Of a stretch of DNA of 64,000 nucleotides, positions 23,251 through 33,618 are shown piece by piece. Position 1 is the stretch's first letter. Each line of letters starts with the position of its first letter. Made by a program: the position numbers and the translations under genes. The notes below the pieces were generated by a model. It was not told where the DNA came from and did no database searches. It worked only from the letters and a program-made list of their open reading frames with translations. Origin of the DNA: Candidatus Melainabacteria bacterium (GTDB lineage Bacteria > Cyanobacteriota > Vampirovibrionia > Obscuribacterales > Obscuribacteraceae); assembly GCA_003242885.1 (NCBI GenBank), contig QKMZ01000001.1:248001-312000 (forward strand). Reading direction: 5' to 3'.

Positions 23251-24924
23251 TTATTCTACTTTGAGGTCACCAGCGGCGATGGCAAATTCGGCCGTTGGTT
23301 TTCCTTGAGTATTAGAAGCGTTGAGTATCTGCAATTTACGCTTTGTGTCGACGTCGACAACGGATACAAACACGGAATACTTGCCTGGCTTGAGGGGCGG
23401 CATTTTGAGCTCTTCAGACCAGGTGATCGGTTTTCCGGCTTGCCATTGATTGGTCGGTGGCTGCGGTGTGTGAAGCGATTGACCAATCGGTCTGCCTGTT
23501 TCATCGCGGAATTCCATTTGCAGTTTGTAGCTGCCCGCCACGTCTTTATCGAACTCTCTTGATGGACGCAACGGTGTTGCGGCGCCCAGGTTGAGGAATT
23601 CGAAAGATGCCTTCAACTTTTCGCCTTGCTTCAGCTTTTCGTCAAAAGAGATTTTTTGCGAGACCAACTGATAGCCGAGTTTTGAGCGAAGCTCTTCGAG
23701 AGACTTCGACAACACTTCATCTTTGCCGGCGCTTTCAAGTGTCGAGAGTGGGATTTCAACAAAGCTGATGCCGTCGACAGGAGCGTTTTTCGCGATCTTT
23801 TCCAGACCTTCGGCATCAACCTTTTCAGTCAACTGATAGCCGGTGAATGTATCGGGGTGGAATTTGATGATGACTCGATATTGATCGAACCCGTGCTTTC
23901 CGTCATTGACGTTCTGGCGGGTGATGTAAACCCGCTGTCCATAACGGTAAATGAGGTAGTCGGAGATTTCATCGAGCGTATCTTGTCCAGGGCGATTTTG
24001 AGTCGGCGGGTCAACGTCGAAGTTCAATCTTGCTGTCGGAAAGGCTTTCGGGAAAATGTCGGCTACGTACTTCCAGTGCGTCACCAGTTGCCTTTGGCTC
24101 ATGCCGTGATCTTTGATGAGCGCTGTTTCTAGCTTGCTGTAATTGCCCTTCTCTCCGGTCACATCCGGTACAACCAGCGTACTACCGCCGACGCCACCAC
24201 CGGTGATGCCGATGGAATGGATGTTGGGATTTTTGTCATACTTCTCACCCATTTCGGTAATGAAATTTGACCATTTCGCTAAATAGTTGGTATCCCAGAA
24301 GATCGGCATCAAATGCTGCTTGCCGTCCTTGCCGGTGTATTCCATTGTCTTGACGTCGCCATTGAAAACCCAGCTTGGTGTATCGGAATCAAGTGCCACT
24401 TTTTTGTCGCCTTCTTCCGCCTTCGGAGCAACGTAGCCTTCCGGTACAGTGTCGATGCCGCAGGTAGAAACGCGCAGGATCAATGTTTTGCCCGACGGCT
24501 TCAAGAGTTCCAAAAGACTGTCCAGTGGTTGCCAGTTGAACTCGTCTTCTTTCGGTTCCAAAACCTTCCATGGAATGGTTACTGAAAGTCCGCTGATATT
24601 GGGTCGATTCAGAATTTCGGTGATCGCTTGGGTCTGTCCGATTTTGTCAGTTGGAATAAGAGCGAACAAACCAATTTCCTTGTTGAAAACCGGCTGCGCT
24701 CCCTCTATCGCTACTGCCTTGAATTTCTTGGTCTTGATCAGGCGATCTTGACCTTCATTCAAGTAGTGCTTTTTCTCTGGAATCGGATTGAAATACTTGA
24801 CAAATTCGCCTGGCGTATTTTTTGCTTCGGCCTTCTGAAGAGGAAGACCTATCCCTGAAAATGCAGAGACGCCAAAGGTTACCGCCAGCGAAAGTGATAT
24901 TGATCTAAACGCGAAATCCTTCAT
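23251..24924 (-). CDS. Secreted TIM-barrel glycosidase-like protein
   Basis: A 557-residue exported protein. Residues 1-35 are a signal peptide (FRSISLSLAVTFGVSAF, ending near AEA). The middle resembles beta-galactosidase/DUF4832-type barrels: LSVTIPWKVLEPKEDEFNW, a strand ending ILRVSTCG, and IHSIGITGGGVGG. A C-terminal beta-sandwich region (LKASFEFLNLGAA, then KPGKYSVFVSVVDVD) looks like a DUF4832 or Ig-like module. ATG 24924 has GAGGAG upstream and places the signal peptide correctly; a start at 24954 is possible. Catalytic acids were not assigned, so activity is not certain. Confidence 0.7.
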   Translation of the reverse strand: MKDFAFRSISLSLAVTFGVSAFSGIGLPLQKAEAKNTPGEFVKYFNPIPEKKHYLNEGQDRLIKTKKFKAVAIEGAQPVFNKEIGLFALIPTDKIGQTQAITEILNRPNISGLSVTIPWKVLEPKEDEFNWQPLDSLLELLKPSGKTLILRVSTCGIDTVPEGYVAPKAEEGDKKVALDSDTPSWVFNGDVKTMEYTGKDGKQHLMPIFWDTNYLAKWSNFITEMGEKYDKNPNIHSIGITGGGVGGSTLVVPDVTGEKGNYSKLETALIKDHGMSQRQLVTHWKYVADIFPKAFPTARLNFDVDPPTQNRPGQDTLDEISDYLIYRYGQRVYITRQNVNDGKHGFDQYRVIIKFHPDTFTGYQLTEKVDAEGLEKIAKNAPVDGISFVEIPLSTLESAGKDEVLSKSLEELRSKLGYQLVSQKISFDEKLKQGEKLKASFEFLNLGAATPLRPSREFDKDVAGSYKLQMEFRDETGRPIGQSLHTPQPPTNQWQAGKPITWSEELKMPPLKPGKYSVFVSVVDVDTKRKLQILNASNTQGKPTAEFAIAAGDLKVE

Positions 24925-25094
24925 AGCGCTCCTCACATTCCCTCCATCAGACATTTTTCAAGTTCGCCGGAGTATATTCTATAAGCAATCAGCCATTTTT
25001 TCCCTTTTGAATCGCATGGCTGCCTGCATAAAGCTGTCTGCTCAAATGTGATAACCTTTCACGACGATTCAAATGAACGAAGCGGAGGCGTTTC

Positions 25095-25835
25095 GTGAGT
25101 CTTTCTTACCTGGGCCACAGCGCAGTAAGGTTCACTGTTTCTGGGGTCAACGTTTACGTCGATCCTTATCTCAAGGACCCTATCGACTGGACGAAATTGC
25201 CAAAAGGCGATCTCGTCCTTTTCAGTCATGGTCACTTCGATCATGGCGTCCTTATGGCGCTAAAACTTTATGAGGCGTGGGGCTGCAAATTTGCTGGACC
25301 GCGCGTTTTGATGCGTTGGATGGCACGCAAATACAGAAAGCGTATTCCGAACGAGGCGCTGATCAGTATCGACCATCACGAAACGATAACTTTCAACTCG
25401 CTTAATGTCCGCGCGATACCCGCGCACCATCCTGTCAACCGACTCGGCAAAACTATTCTCCATTTGCATGGTCGCACGCGGGCGCCGGGAAAGCCTGTCA
25501 ATGGCTACTATTTCGATGGCTTCTATCACGCTGGCGATACCATTTATACGCAAACTATTCGCGACAGCCTCAAGGGTTTTCCGGTACATACCGCTTGTCT
25601 GCCAATCGGCGGAAAGTATGGAGTAGCCTCGCCTGATGAGGCTTTGAAAATTGCCGAGGAAATTGGAGCCAAACGTGTAATTCCGCTTCACTTCCAAGCG
25701 CTGGTTGAGCGCGTTCCATTTCGTTACCAATCGTCAGATTTGGTCAAACATGCAAAATCAACCGGTACCTCCATTGAAATTTGCCCACTGGCCATAGGCG
25801 AGGTTCTGGAAATCACGGCAAAAGCTTCCCGCTAG
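25095..25835 (+). CDS. Metallo-beta-lactamase-fold hydrolase (UPF0173/UlaG-like)
   Basis: A 246-residue MBL-fold protein. It opens LSYLGHSAVRF, has the metal motif SHGHFDHG, then IPAHHP and FYHAGDT, followed by LPIGGKYGVASPDEA and IPLHFQ, the order expected for metal-dependent hydrolases of the UPF0173 type. GTG 25095 has GCGGAGG 7 bp upstream. The substrate is unknown; it is a single-gene unit. Confidence 0.9.
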   Translation: MSLSYLGHSAVRFTVSGVNVYVDPYLKDPIDWTKLPKGDLVLFSHGHFDHGVLMALKLYEAWGCKFAGPRVLMRWMARKYRKRIPNEALISIDHHETITFNSLNVRAIPAHHPVNRLGKTILHLHGRTRAPGKPVNGYYFDGFYHAGDTIYTQTIRDSLKGFPVHTACLPIGGKYGVASPDEALKIAEEIGAKRVIPLHFQALVERVPFRYQSSDLVKHAKSTGTSIEICPLAIGEVLEITAKASR

Positions 25836-25941
25836 ATGACATAAGTCACTTACCTAAAAGATTCGGGCCGGAAGCCAATCGGCTATAAACTAAAACTCTG
25901 GGTACAAACAATTTTAGGTATGACTTAACGGTCTGATAAAG

Positions 25942-28626
25942 TTGGCTGAAGAAAATTCGAGTACAGACGCCAAGACCATTCGCTTGATGAAGTATCCCAG
26001 GCCGCCTGCGGAAGCTCAAATCGAGGAATTGCTTACGACTGCGCGCAATAATTTGCGCGTTACAGTTGAGATGCCGTTCAACGAATCTCAAGAGCCTTAC
26101 ATGCTCAGCAGCTTTGTCGAGTCCGCCAAGTCTGAGTGTTTCTGGATGTTCTACCGGGGTGTCGGACCTGATTCTTCGCTGCTATGGAACATGATGACCG
26201 ATGATCCTGGTTTGATTCACCATTTGATGACCTCGCAGTTCCCCGCCTTGGAGACTGGGTTTTCGAGTATCCCGAAGTCGAAGGAAGTGGCGCGTGCGGT
26301 TGCGAATTACAAAGACGTGAAAGACGCACAACTGCCTGAAGACTCCGAATTCGAAATGACGGATTCGCCGAACCCTCCAGCTTATTCGGCTGCGCAAAAC
26401 TTTCCGAAGAGCACGAAGCCCGAACACGATTTGCTGACTCTGCCTGATGAGCCGACGAAAGCCAAGAATGGTCCGGCGTCAAACGAAGCGGTGATGACCC
26501 CCGCTCCGATTCCAGGTGCGCCGCCTCCGGTAATGCCTGTTTTTCCGCACACCCCTTCGATGCCGAATTCCAGCCCTGGCGCTGGTTCTGCTTCCAATCA
26601 AGTAGCCCAAGCACCTGTAGCTCCTGTGTTTCAACAGCCTGCCGTTCCGTTTCCACAAGGGCCGGGAGTGGCTTCAGCTGTCGATGTTGCACAGGCAGCA
26701 GCCCACGCCGCTGCGCAAGCGGCCATTAATGCAGCCGTACAAGCTGCTGCTCAAGCTGCTGCCCAGGCTGCTGCACAAGCGGCGATGGCGCATCAACCTG
26801 CGGCACCATTGGTCTCGCCACCTGCGGTTGCAACCGCTCCGCAGCCAGTCTCAGATCCATCTGTGACGCCAGCTGCCACAGTCACGCCAGCAGCAGATGC
26901 CACTCAGCCTTCATCATCGGCGGCTGGACAGCCGGCTTTTTCTGCGCCCGCGCCAGCTCAGTCGAATACAGCTGAAGCGTCTGTTGTTCCTCAGATTTTG
27001 CAGCCACAACCGCAGCCGGCTGCGCAACAGCCGCCGCCCTTGCCTTTTGCGGCACCTGGCGCCAATCCTAACCGCCAAAACCTGGAGCCACCACCGGGTT
27101 ATACTCCTCTAAATCTGGCACAGGGAGCGCCTCTTGCACATACGCCTCAGATACCGCTTTCGCAAGTGGTTCCTCTTTCTCCACAGCCGCCCGGGTCGGT
27201 TGCCTCCGAGTCTCCGGAAATACCTTCCTTCTTGAAGTCTTCTAGCAGCGCCCCTGCGCCAGCCCCCACTTCCGATACTGCGCCAGCATCACCTGCTGCC
27301 GATGCTGCGCCAGGAGCTGCCGCGCCCAATGCTCCGAAGGCAGCTCGGGGTACCGCGGATAAGACATTGAAGTTAGAAGCAAATGCGCACACCGCGCCCG
27401 GTCGCGGCTGGCTCAAGGATGATAGGGGCACGAGCATGGTCGTCGAGCCTGTTTTAGATTCCGACTCTCCTTTCGTACAGCCGAAAAAGTCTCCGCGTCA
27501 GACAAGCCAGAAGATGAAGGCTCGCCCGATGTTGGAGGGCGACCTGACCAATTTGCAGATGCCCACGCTCTTGCAGTCGATTAACATGGGCAAAATGACC
27601 GGTCGTCTTGACTTGCAGTCAGGCGGAGAGCTGGCAGTGATCTACTTCAAAGAAGGCGTGCCGGTGCATTGTCAGTTGCGAAATTCCGAAGGCGAGAACG
27701 CCATCATCGAGGCAATAGGCTGGGATGAAGGCGAATTCAAATTCTTTATGGAATCACCTCATCACAGAGAAACCATCAAAAAGCGTCTTGACCACTTGCT
27801 TATGGAAGGTGCAGCGCTTATTGACCAGAGCAAATTCCTCAAGGAAATCGGCGTTAACCTTGATTCGTACTTGGTTCGCAACCACGCAGATATCACAGAA
27901 CAGTTGTTCGAAGAGATGGTGGCTCGCGGCGCCGCTGCCGAGATGAATTTGCAAAAGATGCTCTATCAGTTGATTGACAACGAGAGCACACTTGAAGACT
28001 TGCTGCGCTTGCGACCTATGCCCAAACCGCGTTGGGTGCCGGTTATATTCAATCTTGTCACGTGCAGTCTTGTTTCATTTTCCGATCGTCCGTTGCATGA
28101 AGGCGGCGAAGAAGCTGTAACGGAAGACATTGACTGGCCGGCAATTCAGGCTTTCGAAGACTCGATAAAAATTGCAGAAACAGGTTTTCTCACATATCCA
28201 GCATTTGTCTATTATCTCGAGCGAGAATACGAGCGTTTTGAACGTTTCCAACACCCGTTCACTTTGATCATTCTTGAAGTGTCGATCAAAGAAGAATTAT
28301 CGGAAACCAAAGATCCTAAGGTTCTTCAGGACAGGGCGGTGCTTGGACAATTGTCCACAAGAATTGAAAAGCTCAAGAGAAAAACCGATATAGCCGGGCA
28401 TTTTGGTGAGAATCAATTTGCATTGCTCTTGCTGGAAACGGAAGGGGAGGCTGGGCGCAATTTTGCCAGCCGCTTGGCAGAAGCCATCGCTATGAATCCA
28501 TTCACCACCGATCGGGTGGAAGTTGTGCGCCTGACCGTCAGCCTGGGGGTAGCCTCGGTGCCTGAGACTTGCAGAGATCTGGGACGATTGATTTCGCTTG
28601 CTCGTCCGCAAAATTCTCAAAAATAG
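25942..28626 (+). CDS. DUF4388 protein with long linker and degenerate GGDEF domain
   Basis: An 894-residue cytoplasmic protein. Residues 1-110 form an unknown N-terminal domain; about 110-510 is a low-complexity Pro/Ala/Gln linker with an Ala-rich stretch near residue 255. Residues 529-635 carry a DUF4388-type module (MLEGDLTNLQMPTLLQSINMG and GKMTGRLDLQSGGE). The last 150 residues have the GGDEF fold (REYERFERFQHPFTLIIL, VSLGVAS) but the signature is FGENQF instead of GGDEF, so cyclase activity is unlikely. It is probably a signalling or scaffold protein. The start is a TTG with a weak ribosome-binding site; the residue-16 ATG is an alternative. Confidence 0.75.
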   Translation: MAEENSSTDAKTIRLMKYPRPPAEAQIEELLTTARNNLRVTVEMPFNESQEPYMLSSFVESAKSECFWMFYRGVGPDSSLLWNMMTDDPGLIHHLMTSQFPALETGFSSIPKSKEVARAVANYKDVKDAQLPEDSEFEMTDSPNPPAYSAAQNFPKSTKPEHDLLTLPDEPTKAKNGPASNEAVMTPAPIPGAPPPVMPVFPHTPSMPNSSPGAGSASNQVAQAPVAPVFQQPAVPFPQGPGVASAVDVAQAAAHAAAQAAINAAVQAAAQAAAQAAAQAAMAHQPAAPLVSPPAVATAPQPVSDPSVTPAATVTPAADATQPSSSAAGQPAFSAPAPAQSNTAEASVVPQILQPQPQPAAQQPPPLPFAAPGANPNRQNLEPPPGYTPLNLAQGAPLAHTPQIPLSQVVPLSPQPPGSVASESPEIPSFLKSSSSAPAPAPTSDTAPASPAADAAPGAAAPNAPKAARGTADKTLKLEANAHTAPGRGWLKDDRGTSMVVEPVLDSDSPFVQPKKSPRQTSQKMKARPMLEGDLTNLQMPTLLQSINMGKMTGRLDLQSGGELAVIYFKEGVPVHCQLRNSEGENAIIEAIGWDEGEFKFFMESPHHRETIKKRLDHLLMEGAALIDQSKFLKEIGVNLDSYLVRNHADITEQLFEEMVARGAAAEMNLQKMLYQLIDNESTLEDLLRLRPMPKPRWVPVIFNLVTCSLVSFSDRPLHEGGEEAVTEDIDWPAIQAFEDSIKIAETGFLTYPAFVYYLEREYERFERFQHPFTLIILEVSIKEELSETKDPKVLQDRAVLGQLSTRIEKLKRKTDIAGHFGENQFALLLLETEGEAGRNFASRLAEAIAMNPFTTDRVEVVRLTVSLGVASVPETCRDLGRLISLARPQNSQK

Positions 28627-28979
28627 TCGTTCCGATTTTTCGGATTTCAGTTGATTCTTCTATTTAGGTGGTAAATAAGAGCTAACGGCCAGCTCGGTGG
28701 AAATTTCTTTTTCAGCGACGAATGTCTGCGATAGCGCATGACAAGCCAAGCTTGACAGGAGGATGAATTGCTAAGGGTGCGGCTTTTATAAAGCTTTGTA
28801 TAGGTTTTTTAATCTGCTTACTAATATGCGGCCATCATTAGAGCAAGGCCCATAAGCATTTTTGGAGTTCGCGGCGCGCGATTGAGGAAACGGCGGTTTG
28901 AACTGCCCGTTTCACGGGGCGCAGCAAAGTATAATTCCGGGGGGAAACTCCATCTAAAGGAGTAAAGGGAGTTTAAAAG
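28627..28979 (+). promoter_or_regulatory. dnaK upstream region with dyad and -10-like box
   Basis: This 353-bp gap has no credible gene. Near dnaK, GAAACGG (28887-28893) and CCGTTTC (28907-28913) form a 7-bp inverted repeat with a 13-nt loop, and TATAAT lies at 28930-28935 without a good -35. AAAGGAG and AAGGGAG follow before the ATG. The consensus CIRCE element (TTAGCACTC-N9-GAGTGCTAA) is absent, so HrcA control is not supported. Confidence 0.4.
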
Positions 28980-30950
28980 ATGGGAAAAGCAGTAGGCATC
29001 GACTTGGGAACGACCAACTCTTGTGTTGCCGTTATGGAAGGTGGTCAACCGGCAGTGGTTTCCAACTCTGAGGGCGGTAGAACGACGCCTTCGGTAGTAG
29101 CCTTTACCAAGTCCGGTGAACGGCTTGTCGGGCAGTTGGCAAGACGCCAAGCGGTTCTTAACCCAGAAAACACCGTTTATTCGATCAAGAGATTTGTCGG
29201 ACGTCGCTTCTCGGAAGTGCAGTCTGAGCAAAAGATTGTGTCCTATAAAGTCAAAGAAGGCGCCGACGGCGGTTGCAAAGTCGCTATCCAAGGCAAAGAT
29301 TATTCGCCGGAAGAAATCTCCGCGATGATTCTTCGCAAATTGAAGGAAGACGCCGAGAAGTATTTGGGCGAAAAGGTCACGTCAGCAGTAATCACTGTTC
29401 CTGCTTACTTCAACGACTCACAGCGCCAGTCCACCAAAAACGCCGGGACAATCGCCGGTTTGGACGTTCTTCGTATCATCAACGAGCCGACCGCAGCAGC
29501 GCTTGCATACGGTCTCGATAAGAAAGACAACGAAATCATCCTTGTATTCGACCTGGGCGGCGGTACTTTCGACGTATCCATTCTCGAAGTAGGCGACGGT
29601 GTATTCGAAGTTAAGTCCACCTCGGGCGACACGCACCTTGGCGGTGATGACTTCGACCACCAGGTAGTCACCTGGGTTGCCGATGAATTCATGAACCTTG
29701 AAGGCATCGACCTGCGTAAAGACAGACAAGCTCTGCAAAGACTTACTGAAGCTGCGGAAAAGGCGAAGATCGAACTTTCGTCCGTAACTGAAACCAACAT
29801 CTCGCTCCCGTTCATCACCGCTGATGCAACCGGTCCGAAGCACTTGGAGATCAAGTTGACCCGCGCTCGTTTCAACGAGCTCACTCGCAGTCTGGTTGAG
29901 CGTTGCCGCAATCCTATGGAGCAAGCATTGAAAGATGCCAAGCTCGGCTACGAACAACTCGACGAAGTTGTATTGGTAGGTGGTTCGACCAGAATTCCTG
30001 CAGTACAAGAACTCGTCAAACAAGTCACTGGCGGCAAAGAGCCCAACCAATCCGTAAATCCGGACGAAGTTGTGGCTGTGGGAGCTGCCATTCAAGCAGG
30101 CGTACTGGGCGGCGAAGTCAAAGGGGTCGTGCTCCTCGACGTTACTCCGCTGTCTCTAGGTATCGAGACTATGGGTGGTGTGTTCACCAAATTGGTTGAT
30201 CGCAACACCACAATTCCGACCAGAAAAGCGGAAGTTTTCTCAACCGCAGACGACAACCAGACCGCCGTCGATATTTATGTATTCCAGGGCGAACGTCCAA
30301 TGGCTCGCGACAACAAGCTGTTGGGTAACTTCCGTCTCGACGGTATTCCGCCGGCATCCAGAGGAACGCCGAAAGTCGAAGTAACTTTCGACATCGACGC
30401 CAACGGCATCATGAACGTCACTGCACGTGACCAAATGACCGGCAAAGAACAGAAGATTACAATCACCGCTTCGACCAATATGTCCAAAGAGGACATCGAA
30501 AGAGCGATGCGCGATGCCGAAAATTACTCGGCAGACGACCGCAAACGCAAAGAAGAAGCAGATGTCCGCAACGAAGCAGACAGCATCTGCTACGCAGTCG
30601 AAAGACAAGTTCGCGACCTTGGCGACAAGGTATCGTCCGGGGAAAAGGCAAGAGCAGAAATGTTGGTTGCCGACCTCAGGCAAAAGCTCAAAGACGAAGC
30701 AGATCTCGAGTCCGTCAAACAAATCATGAACGAACTCAGAGGTGCACTCGTTCTCTTGCAACAGGCAGCTTCGCGCGGCGGTGGTGAAGAGGGTGGTGCC
30801 GGAATGGAAGACTACACGACCGGTGGCGGTGCTGATGGTGGCGCCGGCGGTGGCTACGATTACGGCAATGGTGGTGACGGCGGAAATGCCGGATACAGCC
30901 AACCCGGTGAAGACGTAGTCGATGCTGAATTCAGAGCATCCGACGACTAG
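28980..30950 (+). CDS. dnaK: Chaperone DnaK (Hsp70)
   Basis: A 656-residue Hsp70 chaperone with ATP-dependent binding of unfolded protein. The ATPase domain opens [17 protein letters not shown] and includes [11 protein letters not shown] and [10 protein letters not shown]; the substrate-binding domain starts near [17 protein letters not shown]. The C-terminal lid is followed by a Gly-rich region and ends [12 protein letters not shown], close to the classical EEVKD-type tail. No grpE or dnaJ is adjacent, so this may be one of several dnaK copies. A terminator follows. Confidence 0.98.
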   Translation: MGKAVGIDLGTTNSCVAVMEGGQPAVVSNSEGGRTTPSVVAFTKSGERLVGQLARRQAVLNPENTVYSIKRFVGRRFSEVQSEQKIVSYKVKEGADGGCKVAIQGKDYSPEEISAMILRKLKEDAEKYLGEKVTSAVITVPAYFNDSQRQSTKNAGTIAGLDVLRIINEPTAAALAYGLDKKDNEIILVFDLGGGTFDVSILEVGDGVFEVKSTSGDTHLGGDDFDHQVVTWVADEFMNLEGIDLRKDRQALQRLTEAAEKAKIELSSVTETNISLPFITADATGPKHLEIKLTRARFNELTRSLVERCRNPMEQALKDAKLGYEQLDEVVLVGGSTRIPAVQELVKQVTGGKEPNQSVNPDEVVAVGAAIQAGVLGGEVKGVVLLDVTPLSLGIETMGGVFTKLVDRNTTIPTRKAEVFSTADDNQTAVDIYVFQGERPMARDNKLLGNFRLDGIPPASRGTPKVEVTFDIDANGIMNVTARDQMTGKEQKITITASTNMSKEDIERAMRDAENYSADDRKRKEEADVRNEADSICYAVERQVRDLGDKVSSGEKARAEMLVADLRQKLKDEADLESVKQIMNELRGALVLLQQAASRGGGEEGGAGMEDYTTGGGADGGAGGGYDYGNGGDGGNAGYSQPGEDVVDAEFRASDD

Positions 30951-30975
30951 TCATTCTGATTCGTTGGTTTTGTGG

Positions 30976-31007
30976 GGGCGGCGCTAAGCGTCGCCCTTGC
31001 TGTTTTT
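30976..31007 (+). terminator. Terminator after dnaK
   Basis: GGGCGGCGC (30976-30984), loop TAA, and GCGTCGCCC (30988-30996) pair over 9 bp with one wobble, followed by TTGCTGTTTTT. This is a typical intrinsic terminator shape. Confidence 0.75.
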
Positions 31008-31207
31008 GGCTGTTGCTTTTGCTGTCAGGAAGCGAATTCTCTTTCAAACTGGTTTCACCTAAGAAGCCGCTGAGGTTCGGAACAAAAAATTCGAAGGTGA
31101 TGTCTATTGACAAATAGGCGGATTAGGTTTTTTGTGTAAGGTATATATTGCAATCGCAGATTGCTTCGTGACCTCGGTCGTAACTTCGTTTTGGTGAGTT
31201 TGAGGCA

Positions 31208-32203
31208 ATGAAAAAGGCAAATCAGTCGCTCAGGCAGCTCATTTCTAGGTCGCTTTCGCTGGGACTTTGTCTTGGTGTTTCGCTTAGCCTCTGTACTGCG
31301 GCTTTTGCACAGCCTGGTCCAGGTGATGGCGGTCCGAATAACGCCGAGCTGGAGAAGCTGGAAAATAAGATGTTCTCCCGTCTTTATCCCAATGACCCTC
31401 CAGAAAAACGTGTAGAGCGACTCGAGCTTTTAGTCTTCGGAGCCACACAGGCAGGCGGTCTCGATGACCGCTGGGCGAGGATCAACAAAGCCGTAAAAGA
31501 CAGGCAAAACCCAGAATCCACAGTTGTGCAGCCGAAGTCCGGCGAGTCTCCTGCCTCGCCGAGCCCTAGTGCAGCCCCCTTGAAAGGCAACTACCCTGCC
31601 GTAGATTCCCTCGAATGGCGTGTTTTAAAGAAAACATTCAAAGGAGAGCCTATCAGTCAGAGGCTTTCCAGGCTCGAGACGAAATTGCTTGGGCAGGCCA
31701 GCCCCGGTATGGCGCTCTTTGACAGAGTCGAGCGCTTGAAGAAAATCGCCGCATCGGTAGCTGCTGGCAGTCAGCCAGCCAATCCAGGAACAGCGGTGGT
31801 GCCACCTGGGATGCTCGGACCAATGCCAAAAGCCTATCCACGCGGAAATCCCTTTTCTTTTGCCGACCCTTCAGACCCGTTGATGCCCGGCCCGTTTTCG
31901 ATGCAGCCGTTGCCCCTGCAGCCTTTCGCCGGAACCGAAGACCTGTCTTCCATCAATCGCTTGATGTCCGAGATGTTTTCTCAAATGAACCGCCAGATGC
32001 GTGACTTGAAGAGTATGCCGCCCGGTGTGTATCAGTACAAGATTGAGCCTGGCGCCCCAGGCTCTATGGGTATCACGCCTTTTAAGATTCAACCCGGCAA
32101 ACCTGGACAGGGCGGTCAGCTAAACCCATTCCAGCCGTTGGCGCCCAAGATGCCGGCAGTTCAAGACAGCCTGCCACCTTACGCCGATCCGAATTCCATC
32201 TAA
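31208..32203 (+). CDS. Secreted Pro-rich protein with two LE-rich repeats
   Basis: A 331-residue exported protein of unknown family. The signal peptide spans residues 1-34 (LSLGLCLGVSLSLCTAAFA). Two similar repeats follow, LENKMFSRLYPNDPPEKRVERLELLVFG and a second with LKKTFKGEPISQRLSRLETKLLG (each partly quoted: PEKRVERLELLVFG and PISQRLSRLETKLLG). The C-terminal half is rich in Pro, Gly and Met. It may be a cell-envelope structural or adhesion protein; function unknown. Confidence 0.75.
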   Translation: MKKANQSLRQLISRSLSLGLCLGVSLSLCTAAFAQPGPGDGGPNNAELEKLENKMFSRLYPNDPPEKRVERLELLVFGATQAGGLDDRWARINKAVKDRQNPESTVVQPKSGESPASPSPSAAPLKGNYPAVDSLEWRVLKKTFKGEPISQRLSRLETKLLGQASPGMALFDRVERLKKIAASVAAGSQPANPGTAVVPPGMLGPMPKAYPRGNPFSFADPSDPLMPGPFSMQPLPLQPFAGTEDLSSINRLMSEMFSQMNRQMRDLKSMPPGVYQYKIEPGAPGSMGITPFKIQPGKPGQGGQLNPFQPLAPKMPAVQDSLPPYADPNSI

Positions 32204-32295
32204 GTTACACTCTTCTTGACATTAACCGTCTCTAGCTTGTTTGCCTCGATTATTCACTAAAATAGTCAAGTGCTATTGGTCGGGAGAGGTTAGTT

Positions 32296-33492
32296 TTGCC
32301 CGCGACAGTCGAGACGGTAAAGAAGCCTGAGATCAAACCAGGCGGAGCATCTACCGGTTCAGCCAGTGAGAAATCGAGCAAGCGCAAGGGCGTTGTAACC
32401 CGTGTGCTCTGGTCGCTGGCGCTTTTCGGCGCCATAAATGCAGGACTTTGGACCTTTGTCGGGGATGGTAAGAAAAGTTCCAGCGACGCCAACTGTTGGA
32501 ATAGCGGCGCATCGGTAGAAGAAACGATCAGAGGCTTTGAAGCTCTGAAGCAAAAACCCGATGTTATCTTGCTCGGCTCTTCGCTCGTGATGTTTCCCTT
32601 CTGGGCAATGGATGCTGCAGAGAAGAAAAACATCGATGATATCTTTCATTATCACGGTTCTGAAGCTTTGAAAAAACAACTCAAAGCAGCAGGATGTGGA
32701 CAGGAAAACATCTATAGCCTGGCAGTGTTTGGACAAATGGCTTCTGATGCCTATTTGATGACGAGCGAATTCGTCAAAGGAGATAAAACTCCCAAGGTCA
32801 TCATATACGGTATCGCACCCAGAGACTTCCACGACCACAGTTTGTCATCTCCGATGGCAACCTTCTCGTTTCAAAAGATCGTCAATCTTTCCAATTTTCC
32901 CAACTATGCAAGTGCGTTTTTGCCAGACTTTGAAAAGAAGGCAGACTGGCTCGCTATGCACCTTTGCTATTTCTATGGCAAAAGATGGCGCCTGCAAATG
33001 GAAACCGATAAAGCAATCAACAAAGTTTATTCAACGCTCGGAATTGCCAATCCTCTCGATTCATCTGGCACCAAATCTGATACCGCAGCGCAAGGTGGCG
33101 GATTCAATCTGGAAGGTTCGACAGAAGATCGTTGGAACAATAGCGTAAAGGAATACCAAGGCCGCTACAAGGAAATCACAGAGAAAGACCACTCGTTGCA
33201 AATGAGTTTTCTTGCTCGCACGCTGAATAACTTGCGCGAGCGCGGTGTGAAAGTTGTTCTGGTCAACATGCCTCTGACGAAGAGAAACCTGGAGATTCTC
33301 CCGCCAGGATTCTATGCGAGCTACCAAAAAGAAATCGCGAAGGTTGCCGATATGCCTGGCGTGAAGCTCGTTGATTTGGGCGATAGCAAAGACTTTGACG
33401 ACAATGACTATTGGGATACGACACACTTGAATCACGTCGGTGGACACAAGTTGCTGAATCACGTAGTGCCGGCAGTAAAAGAACTATTGTAA
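32296..33492 (+). CDS. Membrane-anchored SGNH-hydrolase-like protein
   Basis: A 398-residue protein with one N-terminal transmembrane helix (VLWSLALFGAINAGLWTFV) and an extracytoplasmic domain resembling SGNH/DUF1574-type proteins. PDVILLGSSLV could supply the nucleophile Ser, and YWDTTHLNHVGG the D-x-x-H pair. Such proteins often modify exported polysaccharides. TTG 32296 is chosen because GGGAGAGG lies 8 bp upstream. The exact substrate cannot be inferred. Confidence 0.7.
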   Translation: MPATVETVKKPEIKPGGASTGSASEKSSKRKGVVTRVLWSLALFGAINAGLWTFVGDGKKSSSDANCWNSGASVEETIRGFEALKQKPDVILLGSSLVMFPFWAMDAAEKKNIDDIFHYHGSEALKKQLKAAGCGQENIYSLAVFGQMASDAYLMTSEFVKGDKTPKVIIYGIAPRDFHDHSLSSPMATFSFQKIVNLSNFPNYASAFLPDFEKKADWLAMHLCYFYGKRWRLQMETDKAINKVYSTLGIANPLDSSGTKSDTAAQGGGFNLEGSTEDRWNNSVKEYQGRYKEITEKDHSLQMSFLARTLNNLRERGVKVVLVNMPLTKRNLEILPPGFYASYQKEIAKVADMPGVKLVDLGDSKDFDDNDYWDTTHLNHVGGHKLLNHVVPAVKELL

Positions 33493-33507
33493 TAAAAAAC
33501 TACTGCA

Positions 33508-33560
33508 GGGGCGACGCTATGCGTAGACCGCATTAAAGCGTCAACTAGTTGTGTGGGTCG
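33508..33560. repeat. Dispersed intergenic repeat, copy 1
   Basis: Starts GGGGCGACGCTATGCG and later has GTGTGGGTCG; the copy at 37153 matches most of these positions. Both lie just after a stop codon, so this looks like a small repetitive extragenic element. Confidence 0.5.
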
Positions 33561-33618
33561 GCTAATCAATTCGTTTATGCGTCCACCGCACAGATTCAAA
33601 TGCGCGAAGAATCTAAAC

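Noticed and set aside
29418..30095. Long minus-strand open frames inside dnaK
   Set aside because: Shadow of a well-conserved gene with strong codon bias; no similarity or start signals.
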